A DNA stretch of 64,000 nucleotides from MGBC114844 sp910585855 (GCA_965646165.1 CBFFYP010000012.1:8692-72691); one strand, 5' to 3'. Shown: positions 16,989-26,878, counted from the first letter of the stretch. The notes: generated by a model not told the origin, from the letters alone. Program-made: numbers and translations.

Positions 16989-18812
16989 TCACCATCCTAC
17001 TTTCTGAAAATACCAATCCCCTACACCATATCTTCCTGATTCATGAATTTCCCCTGTTTCTAAATCCATTATAAAAATAATTTTCGAATATTCCGGCGTA
17101 TAATGACTATGAATCTCATAATAAAAAACTACCTTTTCCTTTGTAGTAGAAAGAATACCAAGATTTACCGAATATATCTCATAAGGATACCGTTCAAAAA
17201 AAGCTTCTTTTCTCTCATCGGTATACACTTCTAACCTTTCATTCAATTCCTTTTCCCACTCTTCTTCCAATCCATATAGTTTCGGATACCCTGTTTCATC
17301 CGTTTGTTCTAAATAAACCATATAAGTCAATCCTTTTTTCTTTTCTTCCTCCGTTTTCTTTTGATACTTCCTTGTAAATACAATCTCTGGCTGATATAAA
17401 ACCGAAAGTACCTTTTCATAACTTCCTTCCCGAATTTTATATCCTTCTATTAAACTTTTTTTATAATATTCATCATAATATTTCACATAAGTAATCACTT
17501 CTCCTTTCTCTTCTTCTACCCAAAACATAGATGGCATATACTCCTCCGTCCAAAGTTCTAATCCACAAAGACTTTTAAAATCAATCAATTTTCCATCTTT
17601 TACCAATACATATCGTAATCCTTCTTTTCCTTCATATTTTCCATTTCCATATAGTTCCCCTGTTCTATAAAAATAACTTAGACCATGAAGAGAAATTTCT
17701 AATCTAAGATACCACTTTTTCTTTGCATAATATTCCATTTCTCCATCTTGATCCAAATCACTTTGAAAAGCTTCTTCAAGTGCAGAAGGTTTTCGCTCAG
17801 ATGAGAGAAATATAGTAGAAGGTACAGTTGATGAAACATAAAAAGAGTACTCTTTTCCATATGTTTCTTGATACGTTCTCTCCCACCTTTCTTTCTCCTG
17901 ATACCGTGCTTTCCTTTCCAGTTGTTCTAATAAGAAATGCTCCTTTGAACCTTCCATAATCGGTGTTTCCTGATTTCCTTCAAAAAGATGATCCGCTTCT
18001 TCTCCCTCCTCTCGATAATACAATTCCGCTTCCTTACAAAACAGTTCTGCCATTTCTCTTTGTTCTTCTGTACAAAAAAGTGTCGTTGCCAAAACCTCTC
18101 CATAGTCCCAACGCAAGATCAATCGTTCTGTTAACACACCTTCTTCCACTTGATAAATTATCATTTTATAACAATCCAAATACGCTTTCTCAAAAATCAA
18201 AAAATAAGCATCTTGATAATAAATCACAGATATGGGAATCTCATAAGACCAACTTGTAACAAAATTGGAATGATAATAAGGAATGGTATACTCCCCTTTT
18301 TCATTACTTAAATAAATAACCAAACTACTTGTATAATTAAAGATATGCATCATATCTCTTCCAACGTTAGATAAATATTCGATCCAATCCTCTTTTCCAT
18401 CTCCATTTAAATCGACTTGTAATAAAATCACACCTTCCGACCAAAACTGATACTCTGGATAAGAAGCAAAATGGGCAAAATAAGGACTATCTGCTGCCCA
18501 TTGGGCAGCTTCTTCCCATTTTATTGTACGAGAAATTCGAAATTGATCCAATTCTGCTAAATTTTCTTCCGAAAACAATTTTTTCACATAAATCTCGAAT
18601 TCCTCAAGAGCCGTTGTTTTCGATTGGACTCCCAAATCCCATTCCATTTTCTCTGGAAGTGCTTCTACCTTATCTTTTAAAACAACCTGATCCATAAAAC
18701 CATTCATTTGTCTTTCTTTTGACCACATTTCGGATGAAAACCTTTTCGTATAACCCCAAAAAAACAAACTACAAAAAAGAATGATTCCGATCCACTTCCA
18801 CAAATTCTTCAT
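16989..18812 (-). CDS. Secreted FG-GAP-like family protein, candidate immunity
   Basis: 607 residues with signal anchor IGIILFCSLFFWGY, Asp loops VDLNGDGKEDWIEYL and SDLDQDGEMEYYAKKK, and C-terminal YPKLYGLEEEWEKELNERL domain. It starts 12 bp after the stop of the large spike-muramidase gene 18825-22082 with a good ribosome site (GGAGGAATAAGAA). This is the position expected for the cognate immunity gene. It is very similar to 13377-15194. That it protects from the neighbouring effector is inference from adjacency and predicted outside location. Confidence 0.75.
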   Translation of the reverse strand: MKNLWKWIGIILFCSLFFWGYTKRFSSEMWSKERQMNGFMDQVVLKDKVEALPEKMEWDLGVQSKTTALEEFEIYVKKLFSEENLAELDQFRISRTIKWEEAAQWAADSPYFAHFASYPEYQFWSEGVILLQVDLNGDGKEDWIEYLSNVGRDMMHIFNYTSSLVIYLSNEKGEYTIPYYHSNFVTSWSYEIPISVIYYQDAYFLIFEKAYLDCYKMIIYQVEEGVLTERLILRWDYGEVLATTLFCTEEQREMAELFCKEAELYYREEGEEADHLFEGNQETPIMEGSKEHFLLEQLERKARYQEKERWERTYQETYGKEYSFYVSSTVPSTIFLSSERKPSALEEAFQSDLDQDGEMEYYAKKKWYLRLEISLHGLSYFYRTGELYGNGKYEGKEGLRYVLVKDGKLIDFKSLCGLELWTEEYMPSMFWVEEEKGEVITYVKYYDEYYKKSLIEGYKIREGSYEKVLSVLYQPEIVFTRKYQKKTEEEKKKGLTYMVYLEQTDETGYPKLYGLEEEWEKELNERLEVYTDERKEAFFERYPYEIYSVNLGILSTTKEKVVFYYEIHSHYTPEYSKIIFIMDLETGEIHESGRYGVGDWYFQKVGW

Positions 18813-18824
18813 TTCTTATTCCTC

Positions 18825-21800
18825 CTACCACAATTTCCTTATTCGAAGCCAGTAATAATATCGTTTCCCCCATTGTCCTGCTACTGCTCCATAATGTGAT
18901 TCTCCCTCTTCCTCAAACCGTAAAATATAAGTTTTCATATCCTCTTTATGACACTCATGTTCTGCTGCTTCTTTTGTCAATACAAGTTCCATACCATGTG
19001 TACTATCTTTAATGATTGCTTTTTTTTCAATCCACTCTATTTCTTCTGTCTTTTCTAATGAAATCGGTTTACGCCCTTCAATATTCGTATCATAAAACTC
19101 ATCTTTATAATTCTCTCCTTCTCGAATTACTCTGATCCAATATTTCTCCTTATCCTGCTCCATAGCAATCTTTATTAACCGTTCATAAGACCACAATGAA
19201 CCATTCAAACCTGTTTGAGAAGCCAAAAAAACATTATCAATATAATATGACTCTGCTCCAAAACGTTCAAAAAGTTCATCTATGGTAACATACGATTTTC
19301 CTCCTAATGCATAAGCAAAACGCTCAAAATATTTCCAATACCATACACTGATTTCCAATGCACAATACTCTCCTAAATACATCGCTGCTGTAATTTTTTC
19401 CTTGTTTTTGTTATTCTCCCCATTTTCTTTATTCCCCTCATTTTCTTTATTCCCCTCATTTACATTATTCTCTTTATCTTCTTCATCCTCTTTCTCTATA
19501 AGATACTCATTTTTTTCTCCTTTTTTATTTTCTTCATCTTCATACGCATATCCCTTTTGATAATTCTTCAAGTTCCCTATAATTTTTTCACGCTGTTCTT
19601 TTCCATTTTCTTCTCCCTCCAATTCTCTTATTTTCAATAAAAAATCATATCCATATTTTTCCAACCATATTAAAAACTCCTTCTGAGAAAACCCTGTAAC
19701 CTGCATTAACCCAACTCCCCTTACTGTTCCTGCATAACTTTTATTTTCTTTATAGACTTCCAAAAGTGTACCCCTAGATTCTACAATAGCCGTTGCCCAA
19801 AATCCAAAAATACTTTCTTTCTTTGTAATTCCAACTTCTAACATCAATAGTTTTAAATCCTCTAGTATATTTTTATTTTTAATATCGTTATCTTCCTCAT
19901 CTTTATAGTAAAATTCCTTCTTAAAATTTTCCATATTCCAACCAATCTTATCAAGTTTCTCTGCATCTACATATTTATTTAACCGTTCCCATCCTTCTCT
20001 CACTTTTTGTTCCGAATCTTTTAAATAAATAATTCCATATTTATTTCCATTTTTACACTCTGCAAAATGCTCTCTTATCTCTCCTAAATTCTCTACACCA
20101 GAAACAATATCCTTTCGATAAAGCCTCCATTTTTCCTGACAGATCATCTCCACATTCTTTTGACACTCTCCTCCTGTCAAGCCACATTTAAAAAATTTCT
20201 GTTTTTTATTTTTATTGATTAAAAACTCTTCTTTATTCTCTGAACCTGTACACATAAAACAACGATTCTGTTCTTCCAAATCATACAGTCCAACTGGATA
20301 AGGCTGTATTTTCCTCCGATGAAGCAGCCAGTTTTTTTCTTTTGGAGCAATCACTGCAAGTTCTTTCTTCTCTTCTTCGATTTTCTCCCTTGGCAGTTCA
20401 TATCCCCCTGTCACCACATGTTCCTCCAAGGCACGAAACGCATCTGGAAAAGTAGTTTCTTTTTCCTTTCTTCCTTCCATCACCTCTGCCAAAGATACCA
20501 CCACATCTCCTCTTCCCACTTTTGGCAGACTTCCCAATGTATATAACATAATAATATCTTTTGGTCCTCTTATCTTAGACAAATCCACTTCTGGAATTGC
20601 CCCTAATGCTGTATACGAGATCTGCCAATGATCGATCTTTTCTCTTCTTTGTTCCCTTCTCTCACTTTGTTTACTCTCTTCTTCCTCTCTTTTCTCCTCT
20701 CCAATCAGTTGTACCCCTGCTGGTGCATAAAAATTAAGATCCCTGCAAATAGCAACATTCGCATCACTTGTCCGACAAACCACTTCTTCCAAAGCCGTTC
20801 CGATTATCTTTTTTCCACAAATCCTTATCTCTTTTTCCGCCTGAAAAGAAATCCCTTTTTCACTCCAGAGCGAAATCCCTGTGCTATCCTCCAAAGAAAG
20901 AACCTCGTTTGCACCACTTCCCTCCAAAAAAAGCTGATTCGGATAGAGCCCTATTCTTTTCTGATCCTTTGTAAAAAACTCCCGTTCCTGTGGAGTTCTC
21001 TCCTGTCTGCTTTGGGAAGAAACTGCTGCCAAAATTACCTGTCCGTCTTTTTCCTCTCTGGTAGGCAGATAAAGAACTGCTCTTGTTCCCACTTCTGGCA
21101 TACAATAACACAAATTATTAGTTTCTGGTGTCCAATCCCATGGATAATCGGCACATGGTCTGGTATCGATATCCAACTGCAGATAAACGCTTTCTCCCTC
21201 ACACTTTTGTATCGTTCCTTCCAGTCTTGCTCCAATCAGTGCCGTTGGATAACACTTCTTTTGATAAAACATCCCCCTTGCTCCCAAACGGTAGTTACAA
21301 ACCAATTCCCCCGATTCCAAAACAACACTTCGCTCAAACACATAACAGGTCTTCCCTTGACAGACCACCCAATCTCCTATCTGCCAATTTTTCCGATTAC
21401 GGACTTCCAGACAAAATGCCTGACTTTTTTCCAGTTTATCCTGATAGCTGCCATTCCAGTAATAATCCGAAGGAAAACCCATCCCTGTCACTTCGGTTTC
21501 CTCTATCTCCCGCTGGTTTCCAGTACTCATTCCAAAAAAGAACGCTGGTTTTCCAGTCTTAAGATCGGCAGTCAATTTTGCATGAAAATGACTTCCCAAC
21601 CGTTTCAAAAACTCCCAGTCCGTTTCTTCATATTGTAAAATCGGTGTCTTAATTGCCCGGTTCTCCTGCACCCAAATCATCGTTCCATTTGGATAGTCCA
21701 GCATCACCTGCCGAACAATCTCCTTATAGGTCATCTCTCTTCTCTGAAAAGAACGCTTTTTCTTTTCCCGATCCAATACAATGGTTTCTCCAACCCCAAA

Positions 21801-22082
21801 AATCTCCAAAGCAAACAGCCGATGTGCCTCTCTGCTTATCAGCTTTTCCATTCTTCCGTGAAAAAAAGGCTCTTTTTCTTCTCCTTTTCGGTAAAATAAA
21901 ATCTTCGTATCTGACCAATCCGTAGAAAGAATCCGCTCCTGATCCTGCTGTGCTGCTTCTGCCCAAATCTGAATCCTTCCATGCTGATTTTGCTGATGAA
22001 CCATTTTTATCTTTTGTATCGATAAAAGCGGCAATTCTGTCTGAATCACAAGTTGTTCTTCTTTTATTTCATATGTTCTCAT
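18825..22082 (-). CDS. VgrG/gpD-like spike with C-terminal muramidase-like effector
   Basis: 1085 residues. Residues 1-280 form a gp27/gpD-like hub (motif YEETDWEFLKRL at 151-162). About 285-355 is the gp5-type OB-fold (LQLDIDTRPCADYPWDW, CYCMPEVGTRAVLYLP). About 370-460 is a short beta-stalk (SEKGISFQAEKEIRICGKK). A linker and a cysteine-containing segment (CFMCTG at 608-613, CGLTGGEC at 633-640) follow. The C-terminal domain has ATAIVESRGT (763-772) and RGVGLMQVTG (788-797), typical of lysozyme/GH19-like peptidoglycan hydrolases, with Glu768 as catalytic candidate. An Asn/Glu-rich repeat (NEGNKENEGNKE) interrupts it. This is an evolved spike delivering a cell-wall hydrolase. The immunity candidate follows at 16989. 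Confidence 0.85.
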   Translation of the reverse strand: MRTYEIKEEQLVIQTELPLLSIQKIKMVHQQNQHGRIQIWAEAAQQDQERILSTDWSDTKILFYRKGEEKEPFFHGRMEKLISREAHRLFALEIFGVGETIVLDREKKKRSFQRREMTYKEIVRQVMLDYPNGTMIWVQENRAIKTPILQYEETDWEFLKRLGSHFHAKLTADLKTGKPAFFFGMSTGNQREIEETEVTGMGFPSDYYWNGSYQDKLEKSQAFCLEVRNRKNWQIGDWVVCQGKTCYVFERSVVLESGELVCNYRLGARGMFYQKKCYPTALIGARLEGTIQKCEGESVYLQLDIDTRPCADYPWDWTPETNNLCYCMPEVGTRAVLYLPTREEKDGQVILAAVSSQSRQERTPQEREFFTKDQKRIGLYPNQLFLEGSGANEVLSLEDSTGISLWSEKGISFQAEKEIRICGKKIIGTALEEVVCRTSDANVAICRDLNFYAPAGVQLIGEEKREEEESKQSERREQRREKIDHWQISYTALGAIPEVDLSKIRGPKDIIMLYTLGSLPKVGRGDVVVSLAEVMEGRKEKETTFPDAFRALEEHVVTGGYELPREKIEEEKKELAVIAPKEKNWLLHRRKIQPYPVGLYDLEEQNRCFMCTGSENKEEFLINKNKKQKFFKCGLTGGECQKNVEMICQEKWRLYRKDIVSGVENLGEIREHFAECKNGNKYGIIYLKDSEQKVREGWERLNKYVDAEKLDKIGWNMENFKKEFYYKDEEDNDIKNKNILEDLKLLMLEVGITKKESIFGFWATAIVESRGTLLEVYKENKSYAGTVRGVGLMQVTGFSQKEFLIWLEKYGYDFLLKIRELEGEENGKEQREKIIGNLKNYQKGYAYEDEENKKGEKNEYLIEKEDEEDKENNVNEGNKENEGNKENGENNKNKEKITAAMYLGEYCALEISVWYWKYFERFAYALGGKSYVTIDELFERFGAESYYIDNVFLASQTGLNGSLWSYERLIKIAMEQDKEKYWIRVIREGENYKDEFYDTNIEGRKPISLEKTEEIEWIEKKAIIKDSTHGMELVLTKEAAEHECHKEDMKTYILRFEEEGESHYGAVAGQWGKRYYYWLRIRKLW

Positions 22083-22112
22083 CCTAAATTCTCCTGTCCT
22101 TTTTCTATTCTT

Positions 22113-22652
22113 TTATTTCTTCACTTTTCCAACCCAATACAGTTCCTCCATAAATCCCCCATAATAAACCTCGATCCCCTCTTTTTCCTCTCCCAACAGC
22201 GAAAATAAAACCCCTCCAAATTCCTGATATAATTGTTCCATATACCATCTTCGGATTTCTTCCTTTTCCGCTGACAAAACCCGGATAAACTTTTTTTCAA
22301 TTTCCCTGTTAATTCTCTGAAAATCTTCATCAGCCGATTGAAAAAACAAATGAAAATCGATCCAAATGCAAGCTGGATTTTCTTCTAAAAACGGTTCTTC
22401 TCTATAAAATGCAAGCAAAAATTTATGACTTTTCGTTAAATAACTGCTTCTAAAAAAAGCACAAACAATCGCTCCTTCTTCTCTGCCTTCTGCCAATCGA
22501 AACAGTTCTTCTTGCAGTTTACAATCTCCATTTTCTATCTCTTCTTTCAGCAAAACCTCTATCTTTTCCAGCCGATTTTTTAACAATATCTCTATTTTTT
22601 CTTCCAAAAATACTTTAATTTCTTCTATCCGCTCTAATACACAATTCTCCAT
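22113..22652 (-). CDS. Conserved hypothetical protein of the spike cluster
   Basis: 179 residues. The first 45 form a charged, coiled-coil-like helix (ERIEEIKVFLEEKIEILLKN), followed by a mixed alpha/beta part with GAIVCAFFRSSYLTKSHKFL and IWIDFHLFFQSADEDFQRIN. No signal peptide. It sits between the two intact spike genes, 15 bp after 22668-23441 and 30 bp before 18825-22082, so it is probably an adaptor, baseplate component or loading factor for the large spike. I do not recognise the family. Confidence 0.65.
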   Translation of the reverse strand: MENCVLERIEEIKVFLEEKIEILLKNRLEKIEVLLKEEIENGDCKLQEELFRLAEGREEGAIVCAFFRSSYLTKSHKFLLAFYREEPFLEENPACIWIDFHLFFQSADEDFQRINREIEKKFIRVLSAEKEEIRRWYMEQLYQEFGGVLFSLLGEEKEGIEVYYGGFMEELYWVGKVKK

Positions 22653-22667
22653 ATCATTCTCTTTCTT

Positions 22668-23441
22668 TTAATCTATAAAAATCCTCTTTCTGTCTGATCG
22701 CTGTATTATATCCTTTTCTCTTCCATCTTCTGTTCTTCCTGCGATCTCACATAACTTTTCAAAAATTCTCTGATTAGAAATATCCCAATCCAATCGGCAG
22801 GAACATCTCCGTTCCATATAATCAATCAGCATTTTCCTTGGCAGTGCCTCCGTCTGACTAAAACAAAAATAAGCAAAACAAAGATCTTCCTGTCTGCAAT
22901 GCTTTGATTTTAAAATCTCTTCTGCAAATCTTCTGGTAATCACCGGTGCAATCGAACTTCCTCCTATCCCTCCCCATGAAGCAAAAATAAAATTTAAAAC
23001 ATCATACTCCGTTCCCATATCTCCCAGATTTTTATACCGTTCCCTTAATTCTGCTCCCGCCTGCAGCTTATAACGGCAAAGTTCAAACTCATTTTCTTTC
23101 AACAAAGCAGTATCCTCTAAAACCAATTTCATTTGATATTGAATCCAATCCTCCGTTTGTTTTTTCTGAAAACAAATCTTTAAACTCTGCTCCTTTTGTG
23201 ACGGTGCATACTCTATCCTTTCTTCTTCCATTCGAAAACAAATAAAATCTTTATACTTTATTATTCCAGTACCAACTACTATGTATTTTCCTTCTATCCG
23301 AATCTCACATCCCTGCAAAATCCCCTCTCCATATGCCTGATAAGCTAATTGATGAGAAAGCATACTATAGTCCCGAACAGACCAAAGCATCTCTTTTTTC
23401 AAAACCCGGTTTTGCTGAAATAACGGATAATATACTTCCAT
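22668..23441 (-). CDS. Conserved protein, possibly baseplate/TssK-like shell domain
   Basis: 257 residues. The N-terminal 120 residues (NRVLKKEMLWSVRDYSMLSH, then GILQGCEIRIEGKYIVVGTG and IIKYKDFICFRMEE) resemble the beta-shell opening of baseplate-to-fibre connectors such as TssK and some phage tail proteins, where a short lead is followed by a beta-sandwich. The C-terminal half is helical with a glycine-rich WGGIGGSSIAP turn and several cysteines. It lies directly downstream of the simple spike gene. The TssK comparison is by feel only. A cargo adaptor is an equal possibility. Confidence 0.5.
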   Translation of the reverse strand: MEVYYPLFQQNRVLKKEMLWSVRDYSMLSHQLAYQAYGEGILQGCEIRIEGKYIVVGTGIIKYKDFICFRMEEERIEYAPSQKEQSLKICFQKKQTEDWIQYQMKLVLEDTALLKENEFELCRYKLQAGAELRERYKNLGDMGTEYDVLNFIFASWGGIGGSSIAPVITRRFAEEILKSKHCRQEDLCFAYFCFSQTEALPRKMLIDYMERRCSCRLDWDISNQRIFEKLCEIAGRTEDGREKDIIQRSDRKRIFID

Positions 23442-23470
23442 TCTATCCCCTCCTATTTATTATAATTTTT

Positions 23471-23516
23471 TCCAGTTGTACGGCTGCGATTCACCAGCAA
23501 CCGCACAACTGGAATC
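23471..23516. other. Intergenic hairpin between spike and next gene
   Basis: TTCCAGTTGT and ACAACTGGAA with inner CGGCTGCG/CGCA pairing form a strong stem in the 95-bp gap. On the plus strand it is followed by ATCTTTTC, on the minus strand by A residues. It is not a good minus-strand terminator and may be a processing or attenuation site within the operon. Confidence 0.4.
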
Positions 23517-23536
23517 TTTTCATTCGGCTTTCAGCG

Positions 23537-24931
23537 TCAATTCATATAAATTTTCCCACCACGAATCGAAATATCCTCTTTCATCCGAATCTTTGCTGCT
23601 CCCTGCTGCATCTGCAAAGTATCCTGTGCAGATAAAGAAATCCCTGCCTTTTTACTAACCATCCGAACTGTACCGCCTGCCTGTATTAAAATATCCTTAT
23701 TACTTCCTACCCGAATCCCTTTTTGATCCGATAATTCCACAAACAGCCCTTTATTATTTCTTAAAATAATCGCATCTGGTGTAAATAAAATCTCTTTTTT
23801 CTGTTTATTCTTCCATGACTTTTCATCTGGATTTTTTCGTTCTTTATTATCCCCCATATGAATACTGCTTGCTGTATAAGCATGTTCCTCTTTCTGATCC
23901 GGAAAAACCAATCGAACCTGATCTCCGACTTCCGGCATACAGTACCAGCCTGTCCCATCCGGCGTAGAATAAACCGTTGCATAATCAAACCAGCAATTCC
24001 TTGCCAATTCTTTATTTTCATCCTCCTCTATCTGCACCTGAATCATCGTACTTTTTACGGCAGTTACATTTGCTTTAAGGGAAACTCCCGATAATTTAGA
24101 ATGAAAAATCGGTGCAGAAATCCCCTCTTTTTTCCGAATCAAATGATATTCCTGATATAATTCCTGTCCCAAAAGCCAGCTTTTTATCTGACCAATTACA
24201 AAATAATTTCCTTGAAACCGAACGGTTTCTCCCAACCCATAAAGTTCTCTGCTTTGGACAAAATAACTGACAAAATCAGAAAGATGCAGTCCCTTTTCAC
24301 CGGATTTTACTTTTTTCTGATAGAGTTCATAATCCTGTTTCTGGCAAAAACTATCCGTTATAATTTCTTCTATTACAGGTTTTATCTTATAACCAAAATA
24401 AAGTTTTTTTCCGGGTGTGATATCTTCTGGAATTATTACTATTCCTGCATAAGAAGCAACTCTTTTTAAAAATTCCCAATCCGTTTCCTGATATTGCAGC
24501 AGCATATGTCCAATCGTTTCCATCTTTTTCTTTAATAAAATAAACTGCCCTCCTATTGGCATCATACAAGCAGAAATCACATCAGCATATCGAAATTTTG
24601 AATCCTGAAAAGAACGAGTATGGCACTCAAAATCCAATAAATAACTCCCTGTCTTTAATTCGATTGTTAAAACAGAAGACTGATCCTCCTGCTGCATCCA
24701 AAATCCGGTCAAAACTCCATCAAAAAAATGCTGCTCCTCCCCTTTTTCAGAGATTGCTTTTACACAAACCCAAGTTTCCTTTAAAGCAATGTTTTGATAT
24801 TCCTGTACCTTATCCTGTGCAACTAAACCTGTAATACGAAGTGTTCCATGCTGGTTTAATTCTCTTATACAAGAAACTTCCCTATAATTAATAAATTCAA
24901 ATGGTTCTACTGCTAATCTTACTGCACGCAT
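23537..24931 (-). CDS. VgrG/gpD-like spike protein
   Basis: 464 residues, the simplest spike in the window. About 1-280 is the gp27/gpD-like hub (YQETDWEFLKRVASYAG near 148-164). About 290-370 is the OB-fold with GWYCMPEVGDQVRLVFPD. It ends in a short stalk with strand repeats (LFVELSDQKGIRVGSNKDIL, GGTVRMVSKKAG, GAAKIRMKEDISIRGGK) and no cargo domain. The length fits a housekeeping spike needing a separate tip, which the DUF4280/PAAR-like protein (54981) could supply. The ribosome site is AGGAGGAAAAAAG. Upstream is the DcrB/Eag-like candidate chaperone. Confidence 0.85.
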   Translation of the reverse strand: MRAVRLAVEPFEFINYREVSCIRELNQHGTLRITGLVAQDKVQEYQNIALKETWVCVKAISEKGEEQHFFDGVLTGFWMQQEDQSSVLTIELKTGSYLLDFECHTRSFQDSKFRYADVISACMMPIGGQFILLKKKMETIGHMLLQYQETDWEFLKRVASYAGIVIIPEDITPGKKLYFGYKIKPVIEEIITDSFCQKQDYELYQKKVKSGEKGLHLSDFVSYFVQSRELYGLGETVRFQGNYFVIGQIKSWLLGQELYQEYHLIRKKEGISAPIFHSKLSGVSLKANVTAVKSTMIQVQIEEDENKELARNCWFDYATVYSTPDGTGWYCMPEVGDQVRLVFPDQKEEHAYTASSIHMGDNKERKNPDEKSWKNKQKKEILFTPDAIILRNNKGLFVELSDQKGIRVGSNKDILIQAGGTVRMVSKKAGISLSAQDTLQMQQGAAKIRMKEDISIRGGKIYMN

Positions 24932-24952
24932 ACTTTTTTCCTCCTGTTGTTT

Positions 24953-25534
24953 TTATATTTTATCTGTATCTTCCTCTTTCTCCAATATCTGTATCGTTTC
25001 TAACATCAATAAAACAATCCGTTTCCACTTTATATGTTCTGAATAAACACAGTGAAAATTTCCCTGTATCAGCCATTCTCCAACCGTTATCAATGCCATC
25101 ATCTGAAATAAATCGCTGTCCATTATATAACTGCGAAAAGTAAAATAACCGCCTGAAACCTGCTTTAACAATACACATGCATTTTGCTTTCCATCCTGAT
25201 TTGCCCGATAGACTGTTTCCTGCATCTGCTGTAAAAGTTCCATTCGATCTTCCTGCTGTATCTGCTTTGAAAATACAGTAAATCCCATATTGACATCTAA
25301 ATCAGATGTTGTAAAAATCTGCTGCGGGCGAAATTCTGACGGATATTTTATCCTTGCATATTCCTTTGGCATCTGCTTCATCGTATCAGGAATCAGCATA
25401 GTAAATGTATTTAAAACAACTTTTCTCTCAAAATTCAAAATTCTCCCGTCCAAATAAATCCCATCTTCCAACGTCTGATACTTTTCTTTTTTCTGTTCTT
25501 CTCTCTTTTTTAAAATTTCAATATCCCTCTCCAT
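24953..25534 (-). CDS. DcrB/DUF1795-like protein, candidate effector chaperone
   Basis: 193 residues without a signal peptide. After an acidic/basic lead helix the core reads FTMLIPDTMKQMPKEYARIK, YPSEFRPQQIFTTSDLDVN, GGYFTFRSYIMDSDLFQMMA and GEWLIQGNFHCVY. This run of motifs is that of the DcrB/DUF1795-like fold, whose T6SS members (Eag) bind the membrane or PAAR segments of effectors before loading. It lies immediately upstream of the simple spike gene and overlaps the end of the 25518-26267 pseudogene by 17 bp. Chaperone role is inferred from fold likeness and position. Confidence 0.5.
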   Translation of the reverse strand: MERDIEILKKREEQKKEKYQTLEDGIYLDGRILNFERKVVLNTFTMLIPDTMKQMPKEYARIKYPSEFRPQQIFTTSDLDVNMGFTVFSKQIQQEDRMELLQQMQETVYRANQDGKQNACVLLKQVSGGYFTFRSYIMDSDLFQMMALITVGEWLIQGNFHCVYSEHIKWKRIVLLMLETIQILEKEEDTDKI

Positions 25535-26267
25535 CTTTCTCTCCTGTTCTTACCATTTTCCAAAGACCGCAAAACTCCACATAAATACTTTCTGTATCAT
25601 CTGGATCCACATAAATATTACTTCCAAAATAATCTTCCTGATAATCAGAATCTTTCCATTCCTCCTGTGAAGTCTGAAACCCATACTTTATATGTATAAA
25701 ATTCTCAACTTTTGCACCCGGCACTCTTGCATGATAGATTTTACTTTTTTCCCTTAAATTCCCTAAAACAATCCAACTTTCTTTCATTTTTTCCATTGTA
25801 TAAACTGGCTATTTCCCCCAAGAAAGACCTCCGCATATCCCAAAAATCCACATATCTTTAGGGTTCGTAAAAGATGCTTGACCATCCTTTAAAGGATGTC
25901 TTACAAATTCCTTCTGGTATTCTAAAATAACCATCCTTTTTAACTCTCTTTCTCCAATTTCAGTCAATCCATACTCTTCATCATAACCAGATGCCACTTT
26001 TTCTAAAAATCTCCACTGTCCATAGAGGTGATCTTCCAAAAATTCTTTCTTCTTCTCCTCCATAAAAACCAAATATCGTTCTCCTTCTTTTATTTTTTGT
26101 CTATTTACATTTTGAGGGAAAAAACCTTTTTCCACTTGTCCTTTTCCTTCTACTATTCCTAGACAAAATCCACAATAAAATAAACTAATACTCATTCCTA
26201 AAAGCAATATAAAAATCCTTTTCTTTCTCAATTTTCTGAATCCTCCACTATCCTTGTTAATTTCCAA
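25518..26267 (-). pseudogene. Cassette-family gene (fourth A-type copy) with nonsense codon
   Basis: Reads like a full paralogue of 26228-26878: membrane segment FILLLGMSISLFYCGFCLGI, the FLEDHLYGQWRFLEKV lipocalin-like opening, and a C-terminal SNIYVDPDDTESIYVEFCG strand. It is interrupted by an in-frame TAG at 25809-25811 (WGK-stop-PVYTMEKM). Translation probably begins at a TTG overlapping the upstream stop (26229-26231). The longer TTG start at 26267 would reuse the end of the previous gene in another frame. It is the last and most decayed member of the array. Confidence 0.7.
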
Positions 26268-26878
26268 AAACCTCCAAATTTTACATAGATATTTTCTGTA
26301 TCATCTGGATCAATATAAATATCATTCCCAAAATTTTTTTCCTCAAAAGGAAAGTCCTCTCGATCCAGAATTAAGTAGTTTGAACCCCCTTGCAGAGATG
26401 GAAACGAATAAGTTACATGGATCAAATTCCTTTTTACTTTTTCCACGGTATAAGTTGGTAACTTTCCCCACGAAATTCCTCCCTCCAATGCAAAAATCCA
26501 CATATCTCTTGGATCAGAAAAAGAATTTTGCCCTTTTTTCAATGGATGTTTTACCCATTCCTTTTGATATTCTAAAATTACCATTTCTTTTAATTCTTCC
26601 TGTCCATTTTTACTTAATGTATAGTCGGATAAAATATCCCTTCTTACCACTTCTAAAAATCTCCATTTTCCATAAAGATGTTCTTCCAGAAACTTTTCTT
26701 TTTTCTCTTCCATAAGATCCAAATATCGTTTTCCTTCCCTTACTTTCTGCCAATTTACACTTTGAGGAAAAAATCCTTTTTCTAATTGTCCTTTTCCCTC
26801 TATCATTCCTACACAAAAACCACAATAAAATAAACTAATACTCATTCCTAAAAGCAATACAAAAATTCGTTTCTTCAT
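26228..26878 (-). CDS. Membrane-anchored cassette protein A (candidate immunity)
   Basis: 216 residues with an N-terminal membrane segment (RIFVLLLGMSISLFYCGFCV) and an external domain with FLEEHLYGKWRFLEVVR, MWIFALEGGISWGKLPTY and the family ending NDIYIDPDDTENIYVKFGGF. The GxW opening and mainly beta character suggest a lipocalin-like fold. The start overlaps the stop of 26875-27695 (ATGA), implying coupled translation. It is one of seven tandem relatives behind a spike carrying a GH24 lysozyme, so protection against wall hydrolysis is the inferred function. Confidence 0.7.
   Translation of the reverse strand: MKKRIFVLLLGMSISLFYCGFCVGMIEGKGQLEKGFFPQSVNWQKVREGKRYLDLMEEKKEKFLEEHLYGKWRFLEVVRRDILSDYTLSKNGQEELKEMVILEYQKEWVKHPLKKGQNSFSDPRDMWIFALEGGISWGKLPTYTVEKVKRNLIHVTYSFPSLQGGSNYLILDREDFPFEEKNFGNDIYIDPDDTENIYVKFGGFWKLTRIVEDSEN

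Noticed and set aside
20628..21638. 336-codon plus-strand open frame inside the large spike gene
   Set aside because: It is antisense to a well-supported VgrG-like coding region, has no ribosome site and its composition follows from the opposite strand.
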